In this document: piece after piece, positions 54,914-64,000 of the stretch | How positions within the stretch are numbered: position 1 is the first letter of the stretch | Layout: every line of letters begins with the position of its first letter | Assembly (NCBI GenBank): GCA_028554755.1 | Contig: JAPTOF010000006.1 | Coordinates: forward strand, 15,437,001-15,501,000 | DNA length: 64,000 bases | From: Cordia subcordata | Lineage: Eukaryota; Streptophyta; Magnoliopsida; Boraginales; Cordiaceae | Direction of reading: 5' to 3' | Translations under genes and position numbers: made by a program | Notes under the pieces: model-generated | Told to the model about the DNA's origin: nothing | What the model saw: the letters and a program-made list of their open reading frames with translations, nothing else | Database searches by the model: none

Positions 54914-57900
54914 TGATGCTACTGATAATTCTGAAATAAGCCTTTAATTCATAGTTATTTGCACTAATTCTGGAATTGGACGCTTCTTAATTGGTGCTTT
55001 TTATGTGCTTTTGCATGATTATGCTTGGAAAAAGGAGATAGATGCATTATATGGATTCAAAGGGTTTTTGAATGCGTTTGTAGCTGACAAAGTTGATTTT
55101 GCCACCTTGAAAAATACTATGCAAAGCCTACGCAGGATTGACCAAGTTTTGATTCGAGGCTGGAAATATATTTTTTGCAGCATTTATGGAAACCATTTGC
55201 ATTGAAGACTTGTTATATTTTGGAAATGAATGAGATTAATTCTAGAAGGCTTTTATTTCATTAAGAATTTTTAATTAAGGATTTTACCTTTTTATTTTTC
55301 TTAACTTTTAAAGAGTTTCCTTACTTGATAAAGACTCTAATTAGGAATTTCTTTCTTTATATCCTTCTACATACATTGCATAGAGGATCCAGACTTTATT
55401 TATAATTTTCTAGCAGGATTTTTCATCTTCTTAGGCACCACTTTCATGACTATAGAGTTCTAATTTTCTTTCTAGTTAAGGGTTAATCCAAATTTTAGTT
55501 CTTCAATTCTGTGAGCTCTAACTGATTCTACACTTTCACTCTCATTTTCGTATTTATGTGTTTGCCGTTTTACGAATTAATATTGTCTTGTGCTTATTTA
55601 ATTTGTCGACAATTATTCAATTACTTGATGGTAGGTAGCCTAATAGATTAATTCAATTAATCTAAGAATAGTGGTAACCAGGTCTCCTATTTAGACACAT
55701 AACCAAATTGAGCGATTATCGAGAAAGAGTCAACTTTTAGAATTAAGTCTTTTTAAAACCTAGTACTGCCATTAGATAAGGTTACACCGTCTAATAGGTA
55801 AGGTGATAGCGGGGAGAAATCGTAGGGGGTTTAAACCATTATCAATGCTGTAAGGAAAGATGAGATTGTTGGACCGTGCCGATGACCATATCTAATTTAT
55901 CAAAATAGGTGGGAGTTATCTTTACATCTAGGATCGGATTTCTTGACCAAAACTGAGATTAAACCCAAGGCTAGGCTCAGGTTTCTTTGTTTTCTCGTTT
56001 AATATTAATTTTCTAGCATTTGTTTAAGTCTAGGTTGCATTCGTAGCTTTAATTTTATTGCTATTTACATTTTTCTATTTTCTGCCCATTTATGTGCCCA
56101 CGCTTAGTGGTCTAGTGTGCTAGACAGTTTTTATTAATTTGATTTTTCATGTTAAAAACCCCCTTTTTTGATTGCAGCTTATTTGATTAATCTACTTGGC
56201 ATAATTAGCATATCCTAAATCTCCTAATCCCTACTCGAATTAAATTGTGAGGTAAGAAATTAGAACTTATTTTTAGTTGTTTCGACGCCCATCAACTACT
56301 CTAATGCACAAGCCTTAAATTAGCTTACAAGTGCATGTGCCATGATCGTAGAATATGCGAGCGTGGAGTTGTGTCCTCAGGGAAGCTAAAACGGGATATA
56401 ACTCAAAGCCATGTGTTCTGGGGAGCTAGTAAAGGAAAGACCTATCCTATTCATCTTTTTTCTGGGTTTTTTGAATGGAGCTCGAATTTAAACCTAAACT
56501 AAAGACTAGAAATCAAAAAAGTGTACGTGGAATAAGAATGGAAAACAAGCTGACAAAAGGGGAAATTAGGCAAATGGAGGGCTAGAGAGATTACTACCTA
56601 ATTATGGGGAAAGTACCCTTTCTCCTTTTCTTATGAAGTCTATTATATACCCATATATTTATTGGTTCCAAGACCATATAGTCTTGAATCATGGTAAAGT
56701 ACTTTACTCTATAGAAAAACATGGAAATTCCTACCTATTTTAGGGTAACTGTGATGGCTTTTAAGCTTCTATTTAAGATCCTAATCAATTACCCTAATTA
56801 ACATTAACCACTAGTGTGAGTCTATCCCTAGTTTGGGCCCTAAACTAGAGTATATCATGGTTCGTGTCAAATTAGGGATTAGAAGCAATTAAATAGATCT
56901 TAGGGAGGTGGTTAATTAATCTATCTTAGGGTTTAAGTCATCAACTGGGTTTTTAAAGTTAAGACCCAGACTTGCTAAGAGTGACTGAGCTACTAAGAAA
57001 CATATTAGTTGGGTTTAAAACTAAAGACAACTCACATAGCCTAATCTAGGGTTCATGCACCATTAATCAACCATTAATCAAGCAAATAAAAGCATTTAAG
57101 AGCATGAAAATACATGTCAACACAGATAGACAAATGGGTAAACACATAGACATATTCACCATAGCCATATGAACAAAGAAAGAACAAGACATGGATTAAT
57201 CATCAAAATCATCCCCCAATAGGTTTACATGTTTTAACCTATAACTAAAGTAAAACTAAGTAAACATGATATAATCAAGAACAAGAGAAAGATAAAGTAA
57301 CTTCCTCATGACCTTGATGTTGTTCTTTACAAAACTCTTCAAAATCTCTTTCCAATCTTGCTTGGAAAACCTTAATCTAGCTTGGATTTGATGGAATTGA
57401 AGTAGGTGTGTATGGAAATGAGGTGGATCTACCTAGGGTTTATGGGTTTTAAGGATGGGAATGAGAGATAGGAGTGATTGGGATTCAAAAATACATCCAA
57501 TGGGCTCAAAATGGCCTTAAAAAAGCTTTTCTCGCAACAAAAGCTGGTTAAGGGGTCGGTCGACCGGCCCTTTGGGGGGAGGGTGACCAACTTGTTAGCA
57601 TTTATGCTCAAACTTCACTCCGTTTGCTCCTGGTCTTTTTCGCTTGCATCGTACTTTTTCCAAGGGCTTCTAAAGGCCTTTTTCTTCAATTCTTGTAATC
57701 CAAATCAACCCTAGCATTGATTTATCATCTAAGCGTCATCATTTTAAGCTCTAAATGTCACCTAAAAGTACAAGAAATAAGCACTTAGTGTAATATTTTC
57801 TCTATAAACTCAACTATGAACATTTAGAGCCAAGTATGCACAAGTATGATATATATATACCACACTAAAGCTATCTAATAAGCACAAAACACCTCAAATA

Positions 57901-57949
57901 TCATGGAATAATGCATCAACAACCACACATAAACCAAGACACATCAACA
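54914..57949 (-). mobile_element. Athila-like LTR (LTR A), interrupted by a solo LTR
   Basis: On the minus strand the LTR starts TGTTGATGTGTC at 57949, runs to 56295, is interrupted by another LTR, and its last nine bases resume at 54914-54922 (GTAGCATCA on the minus strand). The total of about 1.66 kb matches LTR B at 59331-60962, to which it is similar throughout. A purine-rich gtttgggag stands before its start. It is the 3' LTR of gypsy element 1 inserted in the copia element at 54913; 'aatac' 54909-54913 would be one target copy. Confidence 0.7.
54923..56294 (+). mobile_element. Solo LTR of another gypsy family inside LTR A
   Basis: Starts TGATAATTCTG and ends GACGCCCATCA, with GCTAC (54918-54922) on the left and ACTAC (56295-56299) on the right as a near-perfect 5 bp duplication. 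About 1.37 kb. Internal sequence (for example 'gtgctttttatgtgcttttgc' near 54992) is of the kind seen at the start of plant gypsy LTRs. No primer site, polypurine tract or coding region adjoins it, so it is a solo LTR. Confidence 0.65.
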
Positions 57950-59330
57950 CTCCCAAACGTTCTCCTTACTTATCCCCAATTAAGACCAAACTTAAGTTTA
58001 TCTCTAAAGTTGCTAAAGAGGGTTGCCAAGCATATTGACTTGCTATCTTAGTGAATTTAAGGAGTATGAAGGGTTCATTCCTTTTGTAAAAAGGATCTCC
58101 AAGCCTTTTTTAGATCCTTCTCTTAAGCACAAGAATCCTTGCACCTTACGGGAAGTTACCAAGTAGTTTAAACTACCACAAACCTAGGATTCTAACTCAC
58201 GCACACGGGATGTCGATACTTTGTGCCTCTATCAACTAACACGAGCTCCCAGTGTGCACTTAGCCCCAAAGATACAAAGAGAAAGAAGATACATCACAAT
58301 GGCTCACTAACATAAGAGCCTTATTCACAACACATGAAAGAACAAAAGAAAGATGCTTGTGTCAAGTTGACATTGTGTCACTTGACACTTATTCAATCAA
58401 CTTCACTTTTTCAACTTTTTGTTGCCTTTTGACTTTTTCTCAATTTTTTTTTCACTTTTTTCAACCTTTTTGACTTTTTTTTCACATTTTTGCATTTTTC
58501 TATTCTTTTGCATTTTTTTTAACAAGACATAACATAGACCAAAAAGAAAAAAAGAAAAAAAGGCTAAGGCACACTAAAAAGACTAATCAAGGAAGGAGTA
58601 CTCATATCAACAACCCTTTAGAAACACTCTTTCTTGCTAAGTTATGAGGTAACTACAAGGTGCATTCTTAGAAGTGCTCACTCCCCACATTTTTCAAAAG
58701 GATTCTTTTCAAAGTCCAAGTTCTCCCTCCACTCATATTCACTCTATACAACCTCATCTTCTCTAATCAATTAAGTTAATAACAAGAGCCAATACTCCAA
58801 TCAACAAAAAGATAAATGACTCTACATGCACAAAAATTAAAAAAATTTACCATTTTTACGAAAATAATGCAAATCTACCATAATGAAGCATAAAACAAGA
58901 AAACCAAACTCTCGCATCCCCAAACTTAAACTTTGTTTGTCCTCAAGAAAATAAAACAAAACCACATAACAAACAAGTAAATATCACAAAATATGTAAGA
59001 GAGGTGGGGAAGGGGCGGATAAGAGGGGAACAAGTGGAGAAAAGACAGATACAACCTTGTGTTCCTTTGAAGCTCTTCAATGCCAATGATTAATAAATCA
59101 TCTACTAACCCTGTTTTTCAACAAACCACAAATATTCACAAAGCACAAGATTTGTAGCATTGTCGTGCAAGCTTGCATTGGCATCATCGAATGATAAACA
59201 AACTGTACAGAGAAGGGAAAATGGATTCAAACAAGAATAGGAAAGAACTCTTTCAAGGCCTGAAAAGAAAACAAATAAAAAGAAAGTAAAAATGGAGAAC
59301 AAAAATACCAAAATTAATCTAGGTTGCCTC
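57950..59330 (-). mobile_element. 3' non-coding interior of gypsy element 1
   Basis: Region between pol and 3' LTR of an Athila-like element. On the minus strand it contains cttgaggacaaacaaagttt followed by 'aagtttgggga' (about 58945-58915), a block typical of the region before the 3' LTR in this group, and a strongly simple stretch of 'gtcaaaaaggttgaaaaaagtg' type repeats (58400-58560). No env-like frame. It is cut at 59330 by LTR B; 'gcctc' (59326-59330) would be one target copy. Confidence 0.55.
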
Positions 59331-60962
59331 TGATGCTACGCTTAAGCACAAAGCCTTAAAAGAGTTAGCCCGTAAGCACATAGGTCATGGTAGTAAAGTG
59401 TGTAAGTGTAGGGTCATGTCCATAGGGAGGGTACAACGGGGAATAACGCTGAGTAGTGTGTTCTAGGGAGTTACTCTAAGAAAAGACCTAAACTACTAAT
59501 CTTTTTTGGGATTCTTGAATTAAATAGAGCTTAAAGGGAAAAGAAACCTATACTATAGAAAACTAAACTAGGGGAAAAGAGAATGCAAGATAACTAAAGG
59601 GAATAACAAATGGAATGGGGAATTGAGGGTGATCTTTTCTTGATTATGGGTAACTTAACACTTTCTTGTTACAAGATTGTTTGACGGATTATATTTTAGG
59701 GGTTGCTCTTGTTCAAGGATCCTAATTAGCTATCTTATTATCCACTAGGCTTCAGTGCAAGTCTATCCCTAGGAGATGTCTACCTAGAGCATAGCATGGT
59801 CCTTATGACCTATAGTTTTTGGGCTAGTCCAATTAGTCTCCGAAATGACTTTGATTGATCTTACCTTAGTGCTTAAACCATTGGCTGGGTTTAAAGCCAA
59901 GGCCTAGTCCATCTAAGGTCGATAAACTCAACTAAGCCTAATCTTTAGTTAAGTGCCATCAATCATCCGTCACATTAGCATTTTAAGCATTTAAGCGCAA
60001 GTTCATACATGTTCTAAACCATGGCATGAGTGAATACATAAACAGATTCAATTACTAAACACAAACATGTTTAGATTACACCATATTAAGTAGTAATACC
60101 TAACATGTATGCTATTGAAGCTAAATTTGCTACTAAGGCATGTAAAGACACACATAGACATGTAAGAAGATAGCCATTGAAACCTTAAAAACAAAGAATA
60201 TACATACATACATACATACATATATATATTAACCATCAATAATCTCACAACAATCTCATAACAATCAAGTAATAAGCTAACCCATAATACAAGCTTCAAT
60301 CACCCTCTAAAGATCTACTCAAACATATAATAAATTAGGATAAAAGGGAGATAAAGAGTTTTTCCTCCATCCTTCGCAATCTCTTTAAAGAGCCTAAGAA
60401 AATCACCAATCCAAGTGTTTGATCCACCAAAGTTGCTTGATTCTAGGTGAAAGATTAGAGTGTGTGAGGTGGGTAAGAGTGATGGAGGATTAGGGTTTAG
60501 TGGGTGTAGGGGAGTGTGTGAAAAGTCTTGAATGTCTCCTTCAAAATGTTGAAAATCGTGCTTTTATATACTTCACGGTGCGTAGCTAATCGACCAGTGT
60601 TAGGTTGATCGGTACTCTGGGTTAGCTCGACTAGTTGAATAGGCTGCTATCTGGTTATGCTCTATTTAGCCTTCAATCTTCAATTTTTGTGTTCCAGTCT
60701 TCATCCCACGACTCGTTCATCTTCATTCCTTATTGTCCATCCTCGTTCAAGCTTATTCTCCATCTGATGACTCACCTTAAGGCACAAAATTAAGCAATTA
60801 GTGTAGCATTTAACCATAAAACTCAACTATAGATACTTGGAACCATTTATGCACAAATATACTATAAGTACTATACTAATGCCATTAAGTAAGCACAAAA
60901 AACCTCTAAAAACATAAGAAAATACAAGCTTAAATGCACACAAACTAAGACATATTAGCCTT
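59331..60962 (-). mobile_element. Athila-like 3' LTR (LTR B) of gypsy element 2
   Basis: On the minus strand it starts at about 60962 and ends GTAGCATCA at 59331. It is similar to LTR A over its whole 1.63 kb, including 'gaccctacacttacacac' near the end. The start is mutated (no clean TG). It follows directly on the pol remnant 61009-63467, hence 3' LTR of that element. A (tatg/catacata) simple repeat at 60203-60230 adds local variation. Confidence 0.7.
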
Positions 60963-61008
60963 CTAGTAGCGTTAACCATCACGCTATCAGCCAAGCAATC
61001 ACCAATCA

Positions 61009-63467
61009 TTATTCTCCACAGATGAGGTCTTGAAGCTCAATGATCACCACATGAGCTATGCTCGGATCAAATGCATGCTTCAGGCGTTGTCTATGCACTA
61101 TCAACACTTGGCCATCCTTCAAATCCTTGATCTTCACGGCGTTAGAAGGGTATGCTTCAATCATCGCATATGGACCATCCCATCGAGATTTCAACTTACT
61201 AGAAAAGAGCTTTAAATGAGAATTAAACAAGCAAACTCTATCAGTAAGAGAGAAAGACTTCTTAAGAATGTGCCTATCCTTATATAGTTTGCATTCTCAA
61301 ATGCCTCAAACCTAAGTTTTTTCAACTCCATTAGGTTTAACTTCCTCTTCTCACCAGCTCTAGTCAAATTGAAATTTAGGGCTTTAATAGCCCAATACGT
61401 TCTATGTTCAAACTCAACAGGCAAGTAGCAAGCCTTACCATACACTAATCTATATGGAGATATGCCAATGAGAGTCTTAAATGCGGTACTGTAGGCCCAC
61501 AAAACATCACTCGACCTAGTAGACCAATCTTTCCTATCCAGCCTAACCGTCTTCTCTAAGATGACTTAATCTCCCTATTAGACACTTCAACTTGTCAACT
61601 AGTTTGCGAGTGATAGGGGGTAGCAATCTTGTGTGTGATTGAATATCTCCTAAGCAACGCCTCAAGTGTCTTAAGGCAAAAATGTTGACCACTATCACTA
61701 ATCAAGACTTGAAGGACACCAAACCTAGATAAAATATTTTCCTTAATGAACTTGACCACAACCTTATGGTCATTTGTGCATGTGGGAATCACCTCAACCC
61801 ATTTGGACACATAATTTACAACCATTAAAATGTACTGATACCTAAAGAAAGGTGGAAATAGACCCATGAAATCTATACACTAAACATCAAACAACTCATA
61901 AAGAAGAATAGGGGATAGGGGTATCATGTTTCTCCTAGAAATAGACCCAGACTGCTGATATCTAACATACCTCCTATAAAACACCTTGACATCTCTACAG
62001 AGTGTGGGTCGAAAGAATCCACTCTGTAAGACCTTAGCTGCTATCTTCTTACCACTAAAGTGACCTCCATATCTTTCAATGTGACATATGCTCAATATGC
62101 TTTCAAACTCATTCTCAGGCATACATTGGAGAATCTCCTGATTCGAACAAACCTTAAAGAGATAAGGGTCCTCCCAAAAGAAATGTCTAACCTGTGCTAA
62201 GAACCTATCTCTCTCTTTCTCTTTCTCTCTTCTCCTAATAGGAAGGAAATTACCCTATGGCAAGATAATTCACTACATGTGCAAACCATGATGTGTGGTG
62301 AGAAACTGCAAACAGTTGCTCATCAGGAAGGAATCACGAAAATGATGAAATCATTAGGGAATCATGCATAAGATAGGATAAATGGTCCATAACATAATTC
62401 TCACTATCCTTTTTATCACTAATCTTAACCTCAAACTCCTAAGGGAGAAGTATTCATCTAATCAACCTGGACTTCAAATTACACTTAGAAAGAAGATAAC
62501 ACAAAGTGGTGTGATCGGAACAGACAATGACCTTTGAACCAAGGATGTAAGGTTGAAACTTATCAAGTGCAAACACTACAACTAGAAACTCCTTCTCAGT
62601 GATCGTGTAATTCTTCTGGGAATCATCTAGAGTCTTGCTAGCATAGTAAATCACGTAAGCAATCTATCCTTACGCTGAGTTAACACTGCACCTATGGCAA
62701 AGTCGGATGCATCACATATGATCTCAAATGCAAGGCTATAGTTGAGAGACTGAATGATAGGGGATAAAGATAATAAAGACTTAAGTCTCTTAAAGGCTCT
62801 AACATACTTATCATAAAAAGCAAAGGGAACATCATGTGCTAGAAGCCTAGACAATGGATGGGCAATGTGACTAAAATCCTTGATGAATCTCCTATAGAAA
62901 CCTACATGGCCAAGGAAGAATCTAATGTCCTTAACACTGCTAGGAATAGGCAATTTCTTTATAAGCTCCACCTTGGAGGGATCAACCTAGATACCATTTA
63001 AAGACACAATATAACCTAAGACTACCTCTCTAAACCATGAAATGGGATTTCTCCCAACTAAGCACCAAATTCATCTCAACATATCGGTCCAACACTAAAG
63101 ATAGGTGTCTAAGGCACTCATCAAAGCTATCTTCAATCATCCATGAAAATCGTTAAGTGCTTCTCAATCATGTCACTAAAGATGGCTATCATACACTTTT
63201 GAAAAGTCACAGGTGCATTACAATGATTGAATGGCATTCTTCTATAGGTAAATTTGCTATAAGGGTAAGTGCAAGTGGTCTTCTCCTCGTCCTTGGGAAA
63301 CACGAGGATCTGATTATACCTTGAATACCTATCAAAAAAGAAATAATAGCTATGCCTAGCTACTTTATTTAAGATCTAATCAAGGAAGGGCAAAGGGAAA
63401 TAATCCCTTTTAGTCTTAGAGTCGTGCTTCCTATAATCAATGCAAGCTCTCTAACCCGTGGGTGTAC
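61009..63467 (-). pseudogene. Athila-like gypsy Pol: RT, RNase H, integrase, decayed
   Basis: Minus strand order: RT with a FMDD catalytic box at about 63145-63134 and upstream RT blocks to 63467; RT/RNase H linker with FFLGHVGFYRRFIKDFS and FEIICDASDFAIGAVL (62971-62651); RNase H with YYASKTLDDSQKNYTITEKE (62654-62454); integrase zinc-binding and core with YGGHFSGKKIAAKVLQSGFF (about 62075-62015), QQSGSISRRNMIPL (about 61955-61915), VNYVSKWVEVIPT (61820-61780), PYHSQTS (61615-61595); and C-terminal [20 protein letters not shown] (61440-61380) and KSRWDGPYAMIEAYP (about 61185-61140). Stops and slips between blocks. RT-RH-IN order is that of Ty3/gypsy. Confidence 0.85.
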
Positions 63468-64000
63468 TGTTGGGATTGTATGCCCTAAAGACCACAAGCA
63501 CATGGTGATTACTGGATACCAGACATAATTTGCTCATGATCTTGTTCATATGATTGAGTTTTGCGCACCATATTATCTCCATATTGATACAAAGTATGAA
63601 GGTCCAATGATATAAACAAATGACTTGGGTGTACAGGGAGGTTGGACGCACAGTAGGTCTCAGTCTATATTTGGTGATAACATAAATTGATCCATAGCTA
63701 GATGGTAGTGTTGGGCACTCTATCGAGACAAGGTTATAGTGGGTGAGTCTTCTTTAAAGGGTGATCTACCTAGGTCGTTAAATGGTTTTCCAACTATGCT
63801 CTTAGTGCGTACATCATGCATTGGACAGGGCCACCGTGAGTATGTCTTTTGGGAACCATATTGTCATATATAGAAGACGAGATACTCATAGATTTTGAGC
63901 GACCAATGCTCTTAATCTTGGGCATATGTAAATGAACTGACTAAGTTAGGGTGTAATACTTTGATGTACCATAAGAAGAGGTCTTGAATGATAAGATTGT
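63468..64000 (+). mobile_element. LTR of another retrotransposon, inserted in the gypsy RT
   Basis: Starts TGTTGGGATTGTATGCCC at 63468, exactly where the RT reading ends, and runs past the window edge. TGTTGGGATT is a frequent start of plant copia-type LTRs and of large non-autonomous derivatives. No open frame with similarity inside; strand assumed from the TGTTG start. Confidence 0.5.

Overview
The window is nuclear DNA of a flowering plant, almost certainly a eudicot. It is AT-rich, has spliced genes with GT-AG introns, and is dominated by plant transposon families: Ty1/copia, Ty3/gypsy, TRIM, SINE, Mutator-like, PIF/Harbinger and hAT. There are only two host genes. NUP107 (plus strand, 19661-36502) is a nuclear pore scaffold gene with 24 exons that can be followed in one open frame for 1074 residues. 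A convergent peroxisomal (S)-2-hydroxy-acid oxidase gene of the HAOX/GLO4-5 type (minus strand, 39074-45767) is recognisable in 11 exons but carries an early stop codon, a TRIM retrotransposon inside exon 2 and a lost splice acceptor, so it is called a pseudogene. From memory, the Arabidopsis homologues of these two genes are immediate neighbours on chromosome 3, so the pair looks like old conserved microsynteny around which transposons have accumulated.

Layout. 1-1974: end of a gypsy LTR inserted in a decayed copia element. 2130-3380: fragment of an endogenous pararetrovirus joined to a PIF/Harbinger transposase fragment (to about 4630). 5729-9544: a 3.8 kb non-autonomous Mutator-like element with long terminal inverted repeats and a near-perfect 9 bp target duplication. 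9850-12830: a second, longer PIF/Harbinger relic with both ORF types, its own 30 bp tandem array and a MITE insertion. 12860-19550: a Mutator-like element holding a decayed MULE transposase and, behind it, a plant mobile domain (PMD) gene; its right end lies about 110 bp before the NUP107 start codon. 19661-36502: NUP107, with a Tourist-like MITE in intron 7, a hAT-like element in intron 14 and several short tandem duplications. 36503-39073: intergenic MITE cluster. 39074-45767: HAOX pseudogene with a SINE and a hairpin MULE-MITE in introns. 45768-49370: a second TRIM, a composite plastid-derived insert (start of psaB plus another plastid-like piece) and two DNA elements. About 49372-64000: nested LTR retrotransposons. 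A copia element is interrupted by an Athila-like gypsy element, which is itself hit by a solo LTR and by a second Athila-like element whose RT is interrupted by a further LTR at 63468.

The most unusual unit is the MULE plus PMD element at 12860-19550. It suggests that a PMD gene was carried as transposon cargo, and the element now sits against the promoter of an essential nuclear pore gene. The HAOX remnant is a clear case of gene death for which three independent lesions can be read directly. All boundaries, splice sites and family names come from reading the sequence by eye; no database search was run.
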